Shown here: in pieces, positions 44,681-55,973 of the stretch
Position numbering within the stretch: position 1 is the first letter of the stretch
Layout of the letters: every line of letters begins with the position of its first letter
Source: Gigantopelta aegis
Taxonomy: Eukaryota > Mollusca > Gastropoda > Neomphalida > Peltospiridae
Direction of reading: 5' to 3'
Assembly: GCF_016097555.1 (NCBI RefSeq)
Contig: NC_054703.1
Coordinates: 38,684,169-38,748,168 of the forward strand
Length of the DNA stretch: 64,000 nucleotides
Position numbers and translations under genes: made by a program
The notes under the pieces: model-generated
The model's database searches: none
What the model was told of the DNA's origin: nothing
The model's input: the letters and a program-made list of their open reading frames with translations, nothing else

Positions 44681-46143
44681 CACAGATATATGTATAACTT
44701 AATGGCAGTTCACAATTATCAATATTCTCGTAAGTGTATAATGATGCTGTGATATTGACGATTTATAACTTAATATTTATATTAATACGTATGAGACCAT
44801 TTTATATCAGCAAAATTGTGGTGAAAAAAAATCATAGGTTGGTATCACGCTTTTAAACGGGAATAAATAATAATTTAAAAATATGCCTGTATGTGTATCT
44901 ATCGCTAAACATTTTAATCAATATCGTTTGGACTCGAAGGGGAGAACAAAAACATTACAGTTTTGGGGCTTCTTCCCAATATTCGGATACATACAAAACT
45001 AAATAATTACGTTTACACGAACATGCATTAAACGTGCGAGTAAATCAACACTTTGTTGACGCCATTTATGTACGCATTTCATTTTTCATTTCAATTTATT
45101 TTCTTGCTTATATCCAATTAAGGTTCAAACACGCCGTCCTGGGCACCCTCGTCAGCTATCTGAACTGCCTGTGCAGGTCAGTGTGTTAGTTGTTAGTGGT
45201 TACTGAGAGAGACGAGGGTGTAGTGGTCTTACACCTACCAATTCATTCGTTAAAACTCGCTCTGTGTGTGATTCCGCACCGGGCTGCGACCCCTGTACCT
45301 ACCAGCCTTATGTCCGATGGCTTGACCACGACACCACCGAGGCCGGTCAGTGTAGGCTCCTTTTACCAACCATGTACCGGATTTTTCACACAACAAAATT
45401 TCATATCCCCACAAATCGTTTAGGTACAATAGTCAGTGTAGTCTTCGTCGTGCTGCTGGTACTCTTTTCTATATGCAGTACTGCCAGAGCGTGATCGTTG
45501 GGTCGAATGGTATAATAAAACCTTCTCTTTTTTTTTTTTTCTTCTTTTTTTCAACGACACCATTTGAACACATTGATTTATTATCGTCGGCTATTGACCG
45601 TCAAACATTTGGCAATTTTGTTACATGTTTTCATTAGTAGCATGGGATATTTTGTATGTACCATCCCACAGACAGGATAACACATACCACGACATTTGGT
45701 ATAGCAGTCGTGGTGCACTGATTACAACGAGACATAACCCCATGGGCCCATCGACGGGAATCGATCCTAAACCGAACTCTTTATCATCGGACTAGGTCCC
45801 GCCCGGGACCATTTGTGACACCCAACAGCCGATGTATATTTTTGTGCTGGGGTGTCGTTAAACATGCATTCATTCATTCTTTCATTCATTCACGTCCCGA
45901 CCGAATGCTATGATAATATATCAAAACCTTAAACGTGTAGTTTGAACGAAACACGTCAATGTAACTGTCATTTTACTGTGTCACTATTTTTTTTTATTTG
46001 ATGTTTATTTGTGTTATTTGTGTTGTGTGTAGTGTCTGTTGAAAACACAGAATAGAAGCAATATTTATAAACTATGTTTACTGACCTAGAACTTGTAGTT
46101 TATGAGAAACTGATCTAAACACGAAACCGTAACGTCGGGAAAG
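44631..46143. repeat. ~1.9-kb tandem unit, copy C, first part
   Basis: (CA)n, SINE 2 (45075-45350), monomer (about 45380-45525), SINE 1 (45555-45825), SINE 3 tail, then unique DNA to CGTAACGTCGGGAAAGT, where foreign DNA interrupts it. The marker AATGGCAGTT is at 44701, 1950 bp after copy B. The missing remainder resumes at about 51451. Confidence 0.85.
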
Positions 46144-46365
46144 TCATAATCCACCTTGCATGAATTGGTTTTATCGCCGAAGTACGCATTTCGATCTTGA
46201 TGTCCGTTACAACTTCGCCGTGTTTCATAGCCAGGGAAACCCGCTTTGAATACCATGTGGTAAAATTAGACTTCATGGCGTCCTTAAGTGCTTTGTTCAC
46301 ACATGCATGAATAGCGGGTTTCCCTGGCTATGAAACACGGTGAAGTTGTAACGGACATCAAGATC
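46144..46365 (-). mobile_element. Pogo/Tigger-type transposase fragment folded into a palindrome
   Basis: The minus strand encodes ACVNKALKDAMKSNFTTWYS, KRVSLAMKHGEVVTDIKIEM and RTSAIKPIHARW, which I recognise tentatively as the C-terminal part of a DDE transposase of the pogo/Tigger group. The left arm 46154-46245 is repeated in reverse at 46313-46365 and, across the LINE, at 51074-51112: 92 bp against 53 + 39 bp. The loop is 46246-46312. The element's left terminus is missing. Confidence 0.5.
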
Positions 46366-46559
46366 ATCTGGAATCATCTTTATTATCCAAAGCCATCCTG
46401 GCTATAGGCGCGACATAAACATCAATATTATTATCATAGTAACAGTTGTGCATATATACATAGTGTGATATTTAACAATCAAAATTACATGAATAGAGTA
46501 TATAAAATGTCAATAGGAGGGTAAACATAATATATTAATTTTTAATGAACATTTCCCTT

Positions 46560-49500
46560 CTTAGAAAAGCCTTGTATAAATATTTTCCAAGATTGTTTAA
46601 AGTTTTTATATTTTCCGAGTTCAATAGTTTGATTAACTTAAACACGGAAGGTCTGACGTAGAAGTATTTCTTTATGTAATTTATTCTTAGATCATGGTAA
46701 AAAAAGGGCAAACTCAGAATAAAATGGAATTCGTCTTCGATTGTTTCATTATCACATAGTGTACATAATCTGTTTTCTCTTGGGGTATTTGGCGTCTCCC
46801 GACTTCAATACAAAGGCAATGGTCAGATAATCGTATTTGGTAATCAGTTTGCTGTATACAAAATTCAAGGCGTTTTTTTAGATAGTTCTTGACATTATGA
46901 GTAGGATTTAGATGTTGATATAAGAATCCTTTAGATGACGAATCAATTATTCTGTTACAAATCCTGGATGAAGTGATCCTCTAAACGTTGTTTAACTGTG
47001 AATAAGAAAGAAGTTTTATTTTCGACCTGTTGCCTATCCCATATGTGAGGAAGGCCTACTTCTAGTAGAATATTTTTCACAGAATTTGCCCAATTAAATC
47101 TAGGGGAGATTGATATCATCTAATAATAATTCGTAGCAGCTCTTTAAAATACAGTTGTTAGTATTTAATATTTTCAGCCAATATTTAATAATTCTGAATT
47201 TTCGAGAAGTGGTTAAAGGAAAGCGACCAAGTTCTGCGAATACCATCATATTAGTACATTTTTTACTTACACCAAGTATTCTTTTGCAGAAATCGATGTG
47301 TACCTTTTCAATATCTGTAGCGCTATGGTATCCCCAAATCTCGCAGCAATAGCTTAATATGCTGCTAACATAAGTATCAAACAAATATAACTTAGTTTCT
47401 ACATTAAGGTTACAATCATTAAATTTTCTCAGCAAACCAAATAAAGCTTTGCGACCTTGATTAGCAATGCATTTTTGTGTCTCAACAAACTTTCCATTGA
47501 ATTTTAATACCAATCCCAGATAATTGAATTCATTTACTATTTCCAATTCGTTATCCCCTAGATACCACTTTTCATTATCTCGTATAATACCTCCGTTACG
47601 AAATATAAGAACCTTGGTCTTATCGGTATTTAATACATAAATTCCACTTATAACAATATATATTTAGACAATTTAACATTTCTTGCAAGCCTTCTATACT
47701 TTCTGAAAAAATAACTGTGTCATCAGCATACATTAGCAATAATAAGTTCAAATATTTCAATTCGTAAGAGTTATTGCAGTGGTTTAAACAGGTCAAGTTC
47801 AATATCGTTGACAAAAAGAGAAAAGAGCATAGGCGATAGTGCGTCTCCCTGCATTAAACCCACACTAGTTGAAAAAGAATCAGAGAAGGACCCGTGGTGT
47901 TTAACACATGATTTAACATCATTATACATTGATCTAATTATAGTTAATAGTTTTCCTGTGACACCGTATCCGATTAGTTTATACCAAAGACTATTTCTAT
48001 TAATACTATCAAAGGCCTTTTTGTAATCAATCAAACAACAATATAAACGTTTTTTATGCGCTAAAGTGGATGATAGCAGACTATGTATGGAAAAAATTGC
48101 ATCACAAGTTCCATAGCCAGGCTTAAATCCGAACTGGGCATCAGATATAATATTGTGATTACTGCTCCATTGTAGAAGTCTATTGTTAATAAGAGAAGTA
48201 AATATTTTGGATATAACACTTAATAAAGTTATACCTCTATAGTTGCCTACATCGTTAGGGTCGTTCTTTTTGTATAAGGGTAGGATGATCCCGTTTGACC
48301 AAGAATTGGGGAAATAACCACAATCAATAATGCTATTGAATAGCTTGCTTAAAACGGGTAATAAAATGTCTTTAAATTCTATGAAATATTCAGTTAACAG
48401 AAGATCATGGCCAGGGGTTTTGTCTCGTTTAAGATTTGAATCTCAGCAGGTGTTATTATTTTATCCAATTCTTCAAAAACGCTTTCATTATGGGTATTAA
48501 CTGAGGTATCGTCAAATTCATCTATCATTTGGGTAATATTAACCTGTTCAACATGATCGGTGTTTGTTAAATTTTTAAAATGTATAAAAAAATCGTTGAT
48601 TGTTAATGACGTATTAACTTGCTTACGTTTGTTCTTAAAACGCTTGAAGAATTGCTTTGGGTTATGTTTTTTCAAATAATGCAACAGGTTACCTTCCTGA
48701 TATAAATACATTCGTTTTGCTTTACCTATATGCTGTTTATATGTTTTCTTTTTTACAGCTAAATTATACCTGTTCTCGAATGAAGAATGCTTGTTAAACA
48801 AATATAGAGCCTCCTTGTAACTGCGATATAACTCACGGCACTTATCATCACATCATGGTTTGTCACGGACTGATTTTAGACAATGACCTCCAACAGTTTT
48901 ACATTTAACAGTGTGGGAACAGTATTGTTTGGTCGAGTCATTTATCAGATGAGTTAAATCAGTAACTGATTTATCAATACTTTCTTTGGTGGGACAAATA
49001 TTTTGAAAGAGAATCTGTAATTGTTCGGACTTTCCGCTTAAACTGTTTAAAATATCTACCTTGCATTCCTCATTCCAGATAGTTAAAGTCATATATAAAG
49101 GATTACCTTTATTAACTACAACTTTGTTAAAAAATTTCAATGAGCAAACAACCTCGATCAAACAGGGCGCGTGGTCAGAAAACATATTAAAATCGCACAC
49201 TGTAAAGTCGCTAACGATATGAAGTATGTCGTTGGAGCATATAGCGTAGTCAATACAGCTTGATCCATTTCTATGATAAAAAGTAAAACGACCAATATTA
49301 TCACCAGGTGATCTGCCATTCACAATACGGATACCAGTAGCTTTACACAAGCGTAACAAGTTACGACCAAAGTTATTTACAGTTTTGTCTCGAGACACTC
49401 TTGGCGTTGAACACTCGTCAGAGACATAGTCAAACAGTTCACCGATGTTACGCAACACTTGATCATCAAGCCGATCCAGTGGGATATAATCCGGTTCCGC

Positions 49501-49964
49501 TCGAGTGCGCGCGTTAAAGTCACCTATACACAATACCTCGCCCTGGGTTTGAAAGTTCAAAATGTCATTGTATATCATATCAAAAATGTCACAGTCATAT
49601 TTAACATAAAACACACATTATTTTCAGGAGGTATGTACACACATAAAATAAATACGTGAAATTTATTTACAAACAGGGATTTGTCAAGTTTAACCCAGCA
49701 GTATGTATCGGCACATATCTTGACAATAGATATATATTTATGTAACCAATTTTTGTAATACAAAACACAGCCACCACCCTTACACTTCGATCGTACTATG
49801 CGGGCGGCTAAGATAAATTCGTTTACATTGAGATCATCAGTGTTATCAATCCAACATTCATTTAAAACGAGCAAATCACATCCTGAAATAATATTAACAA
49901 ATTCGCTGTCGCAAAGTTTAAAAGCTAGTCTCCTTTGAACATTCCATGTCATAATTTTGATCAC
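46560..49964 (-). pseudogene. LINE ORF2 (APE endonuclease, reverse transcriptase)
   Basis: The endonuclease starts at MIKIMTWNVQRRL, with GDFNART, SCIDYAICS and SDHAPCLIE. The linker follows a TGA in DKP-CDDKCRELYRSY. The RT has TPGHDLLL, LPLYKKNDPNDVGNYRGITL, FGFKPGYGTCDAIF, CCLIDYKKAFDSI, GLMQGDALSPMLFSLFVNDI and the catalytic YADD. Then come NYLGLVLKFNG, an IEKVHIDFCKRILG block, and beyond 47100 a C-terminal part ending with CIEVGRR and DEFHFIL. Frameshifts lie near 49610, 48425, 47790 and 47640, and a stop follows DINLP near 47104. The family makes a protein that nicks target DNA and reverse-transcribes its own RNA there. Confidence 0.85.
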
Positions 49965-51073
49965 ATGTTCACCCTCCAGCCCGTCCTATGTAGCCGACAT
50001 CGCTCCGTTTGCGGCGGATGGGTGATTGGGGTCTGCGGCGAATACGTGAGGGGGGGGTCTGCGCCAGATAAGTGATGGGGGTCTGCGCCAGATAGGTGAG
50101 GGGGGTCGGTTGTTACCGTTGGCGATGAACAAACGCGCGGTCGTTTCTGTGCCGGTCTGGTATCCCTCGCGTGTATAGGACTTGGTCGCTGTTGGCTTGG
50201 CTTGTTTTGTACTACATCTCGGAACGACCGATAATCGGTGTAATTTGCCTCCTCGTAAGGTTTCCCATCTACAAATAACTTGTCCCGTAACAGTTTCGTC
50301 CTGTGTCCAGCTTGTCTCAGGCGTTTGGCTATGGGATACAGTTTCTTACGGCGTTCCTCGATCGCCGGGGGGGAACTGCTCACTGATACCGTAAGGTTTT
50401 CCCTTGAGCTGGTACGCGTTCGACTTTATCAGTACGATATCCTTGTGGTACAGAAAGCGAGCAACAATGGGGCGAGATGAACCAAGTCGTCTTTTGCCAA
50501 AACGATGTACATTACCAAACTCAAAATCGTAATCCAAGCCAAGTTCATTTCCAAGAAATTCTCTTATTACGTACTCTGTAATTTCGTTAGGGTTTTCGGC
50601 AAGACCGGTGAAGATGAGGTTACATTTCATAGATCGGCATTGTAGATCGGTTATCAAATCTCTCATTTCATAATTGTCCTTTTTCAGCGACTCTATTTCT
50701 TTTTTGCATTCCGCGTTGTCATTACCAGTGTTTTTAATTGTCCGCTTTATCGCTTCTATTTCCGCTTTATTTTTGTCACCTGTTTCCTTCACACAATCGT
50801 ACAAATTACTCAGACCTTGGAAATTGGATTCCATGTTTCGTTTATCGGTGATAACGTTCTTAACGTCAGCTTCCAACGAATAAACTTTGTTAGCAAGTGA
50901 CAAGATAGACGACTGGACATCTTCAATTTTTTTAGCATACGTTTCAACATCTTCAATTTTTTTCGCATACGTTTCAATGTTAGAAAGTCTGGTGTTCATT
51001 TTTGACATTAAATCTATCAACAGATCTAATGGTAGTGTCTCAGTCTTGGCGCTACTTCCATATATCACCTCTC
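49961..51073 (-). pseudogene. LINE ORF1 (coiled coil + RRM-like)
   Basis: From REVIYGSSAKTETLPLD it runs through a helical coiled-coil stretch (IETYAKKIEDV duplicated) into CNLIFTGLAENPNEITEYVI and FGNVHRFGKR, SRPIVARFLYHKD, the RRM/C-terminal layout of L1-type ORF1 RNA-binding proteins. Near 50350-50370 a run of seven C (minus) shifts the frame; it resumes as EERRKKLYPIAKRLRQAGHR, then a Pro-rich tail. The open frame seems to start at 51128, but its first 18 codons come from the flanking pogo-type arm, so the native start has been lost. MSKMNTRLSNIE is a possible internal start. Confidence 0.75.
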
Positions 51074-51450
51074 GAAATGCGTACTTCGGCGATAAAACCA
51101 ATTCATGCAAGGTGCTTTGTTCACACATGCGTCGTAATTGGCTTTACACAAAATCAAAGACTGTGATCAGTTGTCTGTCGAATAGCATACCGGGTATCAC
51201 AGTGGCCAATTAGGCTACAGGTGACTGTTCTATTGTTTAACTTTACACGTCGGTAGTATCGAACAACTGGCAGCCGAAGTGAAACTTTAATCAACAATAG
51301 CAAGTATTCTCGCAACTAGACTTGCTAAAACTCGAAAATAAAATCACTTTCAATTTAGATTTGGCAAACAACGAAAATAAGAAACCTTGAAATGTTTTTA
51401 TACCCCAAACCACGAAAAATTAAGACCACGAAAATGTCCGGTTATACGGT
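51074..51450. mobile_element. Right part of pogo-type element with terminal sequence
   Basis: 51074-51112 completes the palindrome arm (GAAATGCGTACTTCGGCGAT). 51112-51130 repeats GTGCTTTGTTCACACATGC, which is also at 46288-46306. The element ends with GAAAATGTCCGGTTATACGG TA; in reverse, TACCGTATAACCGGACATTT is a pogo-like terminus with a TA target. Compared with copies A and B, about 11 bp of target are missing at the left junction, so the left terminus was probably deleted together with a little target DNA. Confidence 0.5.
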
Positions 51451-51844
51451 ATTGCCTTTTAGTTCGTAAAGGTGAGCCACGGAAGGCGTGAATTATTCCG
51501 ACTATGTCTAGTATATGTATACTACAGTGGTGTGTTTGTCGTGGTATTGATATACGAGAATTTGTACCGAAATAAATTCCTGGTTATTGTTTTGTTTACA
51601 TTTGTTTCAGGAACTGGGATACATAGCATTTCATGTGTTATAAATTATGCAGGGGATTGGGGGGGGGGGGGGGGGCGATGTGCGGCATCAGATATGTGAG
51701 ACAAGAATAATGCTGATTGCACCAGTTTTTCAACACACACACACACACTCGCGTGCTCAGACATACCCTACGCCCCCCAAAAAAACACACAAACAAACCC
51801 CCAACAACCCCCCCACCCAACACCTCAAACCCACACACACACAC

Positions 51845-51911
<67 letters not shown>
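51451..51911. repeat. ~1.9-kb tandem unit, copy C, resumed part, and (CA)n
   Basis: It resumes at ATTGCCTTTTAGTTCGTAAA and continues as in copies A and B through CAGGAACTGGGATACATAGC, the poly-G run (51659-51676) and CACACACTCGCGTGCTCAGA to (CA)n at 51836-51911. 51912-52080 is A-rich CAAA-type low complexity. Confidence 0.85.
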
Positions 51912-52119
51912 AAAGAAACAAACAAAACACGAACACGAACACACAAATACAGAAGAAAAAACCCACACACACACACAAAACAAGCAAAAAGGATCAAACA
52001 AACAAAACAAACACAACAAAATAAGAAGCAAAAAATAAAAATAAAAAAGAAGAAATGAATAAAAATCCCCACTCAAAGTTCACTACCATTTTAAATTAAA
52101 TGACAGAATTGCACTGTTC

Positions 52120-52370
52120 TGGTTAGACTATTTCTTGTTCCAGCCATTGCACCACGACTTGCATATGAAAGGCCGTGGTATGTACTACACTGCCTGTGGG
52201 ATGGTGCATATAAAAGATCCCTTGCTGCTAATCGAAAAGAGTAGCCCATGAAGTGGCGAGAGCGGGTTTTCGTCTTTCAATATCTGTGTGGTCCTTAACC
52301 ATATGTCTGACGAAATATAACCGTAAATAAAATGTGTTGAGTGTGTCGTTAAATAAAACGTTTCCCATCT
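52120..52370 (+). mobile_element. SINE family 1 copy, head-truncated
   Basis: It starts at GACTATTTCTTGTTCCAGCC and runs through GGTGCATATAAAAGATCCC, GAGTAGCCCATGAAGTGGCG and the long tail ATAACCGTAAATAAAATGTG, GTCGTTAAATAAAACG. Confidence 0.8.
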
Positions 52371-52439
52371 TGTCCTGCTCAGATGGAACAAACTGTTTTG
52401 CTGAGTCAAATCGGAAGCTAAGTTTCGTTAATCTACAAA

Positions 52440-52660
52440 CCTGTAACACATTTGCAAAAAGTCACAATAGAGTAAAACAAGAGTCTGCGACGACAAAATG
52501 AGGAAAATACCCTTAACTAGAGCTTGTATCCATAACTGTTACTTCTCTGAGGTACGTGCAGTTTGTTTGTTTAATATGAACACAAATGAATTGTGTGATA
52601 GAGGACCACAATCATTTCAGAAGAAAACTTTAAAATTGTAAAACCAAATGGGGGGATTTT
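52440..52660. repeat. Probable MITE 2-like fragment
   Basis: AAGAGTCTGCGACGACAAAA and TATCCATAACTGTTACTTCT recall the interior of MITE 2 (compare about 4840-4870). The termini are not clear. Confidence 0.35.
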
Positions 52661-52669
52661 TAATTTTAA

Positions 52670-54440
52670 ATAATATCAGGGATTAACCCGTCCAAAATGT
52701 TGGTTATAAGGGGTGGCAAGAAAAAAAAAAAATATAAAAAAGGCAAAAGCATTTGGGACGATGTGGGGGTAAATTAAAATTTTTATGTTACTGTTTTGGG
52801 AAAAATTTTGTTTTTCCCCATTGGAAGTTGAAACCAAAAATTTATAAAAATTTAAGAAAAAAAAGCTTCAATTTGGTTTGGAAATTCCAAAAGCCTTTTT
52901 GTATGTTTAAAAAAGGGTTGGATCCCGGACCCCCGTGAAGTAGGAAAAGGGGATCAAACTGGACCCCCACCCTTGCATGAAAGGGCCGCCCATGGACCAA
53001 AATGTTACCCAAAAAAGGGAAAATTAAAGGGCCCCTTCCGGGGTTAGGGGTCCCCGCGCAATTAGCGACAACGCGGATAAATTGGGTGGTGCAAGCCCCT
53101 TCCGGAAGTTCAAGGAGGTAGTTTCGAAGGGGAACAAATTTACCACTTTGGCGGGGGAACGGCTTTAACCTGGGTTTGGGGGAGATTGCCGAATTGCTGA
53201 AAGGGCCCAATTTGGGGGGTTAAAATGGTTGGAATGGAAAAAGGGGGTTGGGCCCCCTTTTGTGGCTCCGGGAAAGCGCCGTCGGATAAGGGGAAAATCC
53301 CCGGGTTCCCCCAAGCAAAAAACCCGGGACATTGAACAAACAACCCCGGGTGGGGAGTTGTAAGGGGGGGTTTTGGAACCAAAGCCCCCGATGGGGAAAG
53401 ATTTCCCCGTGGGCCTGGTGGGTTTTTTGGAAATGGGTCGAACCACCACCCCCTTCAAGCAGAGTACCTGGTAAAATGGAACACCCAATGAAAAGGAAGC
53501 CGGATGTTATTTAAAGGGCCGCCCAAACTGGTCACCCCTGGGTTTTAGGAACCGGAAAGGGGACTTTTTAGGGGGGGGGGTCAAAAATCAAAGGAAGGAG
53601 GATACAAAATTGTTTAGGGATTTCAAAAGGGGGACCTTTAGACCATAGGGCCATTTTTTCCACACAAAAAAAAAATTTTCTAGTAGCCGTGAGATATGAT
53701 AAAAGAAAAAATAAAATTGGGCCTTTAAATTTACCGGTTTTTTTTTTTGGGTTTAATTTTTTAATTTAAATTATTTTTTTTTTTAATAAATATTATTATA
53801 TTTTTTAAATTTTAGAGGGCACCTGGGTCAATGGGGCCTTAAAATTTCGAAGGGGCGGGTAATTTTTTTGGGGGGGGGTGGGGGCGTTTCGAAACGGCAC
53901 CAAAACCAGAGGGGTTTAGGGGGCTGTTGGGGGCTGAGGGCCGGCCCTTTTTGGCCCAAAAAAGTTTTAATTCTGGGGATTGAGGCGGCGTTTGTTTGGA
54001 CAAAGACCCCGGGGCGTTTGGTGGAAATTTGGGTTGGCCGAAAATACACCCCAACGTTGGGGGGAAAAGTTTCCCGGGAGAGAAACAATGGGCCTTTCCG
54101 GCACTATCCTCCCAAAATTGCATCCCTCAATAGGAAACCCCAACCGGGAAACCCCACTTCCCCACGGCGGACAAGCGTTTTTCACCTTTGAACGAAACCG
54201 CGTTTCTAGGAAAAAAGAGAACCGTCCCCCGGGGGCCGAACTCACGTGGGCGGGGGGGAACACCTTTGGGAAAAGGGAATCCCCTTTTGAAGTTTAAGAA
54301 AAATTAGTATCCGAAAATTTTGAATTTTGTTTTTTTTGCACAGTTTTAATTTTGTTTTTCTTAATTTTTTATATGATGAATCACTTTTATTTGAAAATTT
54401 CCCCAAAGGGTTTTTTGGGGGGGTCGTTAAAACATTCTTC
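52670..54440. other. Stretch of doubtful base quality
   Basis: The texture changes sharply: runs of three to nine identical bases, doubled letters, and many G and C homopolymers in an AT-rich genome. At 54410-54450 a family 3 SINE tail can be recognised in distorted form: TTTTTTGGGGGGGTCGTTAA instead of the usual TGGGGTGTCGTTAAAC. That points to homopolymer overcalling in a poor-quality read or consensus. The many open frames on both strands are not supported as genes. Confidence 0.65.
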
Positions 54441-54479
54441 ATTCATTCATTCTTCCAATCAGTCGCTGCCAAAGTCGTA

Positions 54480-54850
54480 CAGTCCTAGCCCTGTAACCAA
54501 ACGAGAGTTGTGGGTCAGAAGGTCCCTTATATGGTCTGTAAGCCTATTCCATGAGCCCCGAGTCGGGCCAGTCGCTATAATCCCGTGCCTAAGGCCACGT
54601 CAGGAAGCGAATTCTAGAGCAAGGGGACGCAAGACCGGCATCGGGGCAAAGTCACCCTGGGTCTGCCTGTTCTGGCCGTTGATGTCTCCCCTGTTGCCTG
54701 TACGGTTGCATCAAGTTTTGTAAAGTAACACGGGAACAACCGAAGGTTCTGGCGATGGGGTGAGTGGCTCCCATTGTATTCGCGTTGTTCTGGGGTGTCA
54801 GCGTGGCTTCCTATGTGTTTTTTTTTCTGGGGATTGACATGCCATCAAAA
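54480..54850 (-). pseudogene. Tc1-type transposase, N-terminal part, corrupted
   Basis: On the minus strand TPEQRE, then HSP..IARTFG-like codons (out of phase), LMQPY-type helix residues, then TGETSTARTGRPRVTLPR resemble the helix-turn-helix and GRPR segment of Tc1 transposases. Indels break the frame repeatedly. Some may be sequence errors, since the preceding 1.7 kb looks unreliable. It is a different subfamily from the one at 55974-57047. Confidence 0.45.
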
Positions 54851-55620
54851 CCGTTTTTACCCTTTTTGCAGGGAATGTGTTGTTATTAGTGCCGAGGTTT
54901 TCCTTTTCGTTGGGTTCCCCCAAAACGTGCGTGGGGGGTAAAGTTTGATAAATTATTTTGGTTGGGGTTGGTTTAATTGAGACTTTTAAAAAAAATATTT
55001 TTTCTTAATTCCAAATTGAAAATGGTAAAGTTTTATTGTACAATAACATTCAATTGCATATCCCAAATAAATATATATATACTTAATTTATTATAAGATT
55101 AATATTAATATTATTAAATTGATTTTTTTTTAACGTTGAAGGGTTCGACCCCTCCCCCCGGGAGTTCCCTAAATATAAAAAAGTATATCAATTAAAATTG
55201 TTTTTTTTGGTAACGGCAGGTTGACCCTTGATTCAACCCAAATTATTTATATTATTTAAATATATTATTTATATATATATATATATAATATTATATATTA
55301 TTAAATTATTATATTATTTATTAAATATATAAATTTATATATATATAAATTAATATATATAAGAAATATAACTATTATATATAATATAATATAAAAAAGG
55401 TTGTTTGTTGTTATGTGTTATTATGGCATGCCGGAAGCAGTAGTGGAGTAGGTATGATGTATATTATAGATAATAGGTTATTAATAATAATATTTATAAT
55501 TGGAAAAGAATAAATTTATTTAATATTAAAGTATTAATTATTTTTTTGGGTTTATATGTTTATATTTTGTTATACTTTCTTTTAAAGGTAACAAAGTTAG
55601 TGGAGCAGGTCCAAATTTTT
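54851..55620. other. AT-rich low-complexity spacer
   Basis: Long TA/AAT-rich stretches (about 55060-55410). No gene is seen. It ends at the third gap. Confidence 0.7.
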
Positions 55621-55820
55621 NNNNNNNNNNNNNNNNNNNNNNNNNNNNNNNNNNNNNNNNNNNNNNNNNNNNNNNNNNNNNNNNNNNNNNNNNNNNNNNN
55701 NNNNNNNNNNNNNNNNNNNNNNNNNNNNNNNNNNNNNNNNNNNNNNNNNNNNNNNNNNNNNNNNNNNNNNNNNNNNNNNNNNNNNNNNNNNNNNNNNNNN
55801 NNNNNNNNNNNNNNNNNNNN
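55621..55820. other. Assembly gap, 200 N
   Basis: Exactly 200 N, placeholder of unknown size. It may hide sequence flanking the left end of the Tc1-type element. Confidence 0.98.
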
Positions 55821-55973
55821 ATTGATGATGTAAACTACACCAACATTTTTATTTATTGTTCCATATATACAAAAAAACCCACAAATAAACGTCAATGTAT
55901 ACAAGAAAGTCACATGACATGCTGTCAAAGTTGAAGGTTGTCAAACATGGATTTTACACAATAGAACATTCGT

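Larger units (their letters stand above)
46366..51073 (-). mobile_element. Non-LTR retrotransposon (LINE), ~4.7 kb, 5'-truncated and decayed
   Basis: A minus-strand LINE with an ORF1 and an APE-endonuclease/reverse-transcriptase ORF2, inserted exactly between GACATCAAGATC and GAAATGCG of the pogo-type palindrome arm. The intact reverse arm shows the uninterrupted target sequence. At most 2 bp (TC) could be a target duplication. The 3' end is near GGATAATAAAGATGATTCC (complement of 46371-46390). ORF1 lacks its N-terminus. About six frameshifts or stops in ORF1 and ORF2 make it inactive. The C-terminal type is one I know from molluscan and cnidarian LINEs; I leave the clade open. Confidence 0.85.

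Noticed and set aside
41353-45494. Small plus-strand frames shared by all three modules
   Set aside because: They are translations of antisense SINE 2 head and satellite monomer; conservation is due to recent duplication.
52842-54297. Many open frames rich in Pro, Gly and Trp on both strands
   Set aside because: They lie in the suspect homopolymer-inflated stretch, overlap each other and match no family pattern I know.
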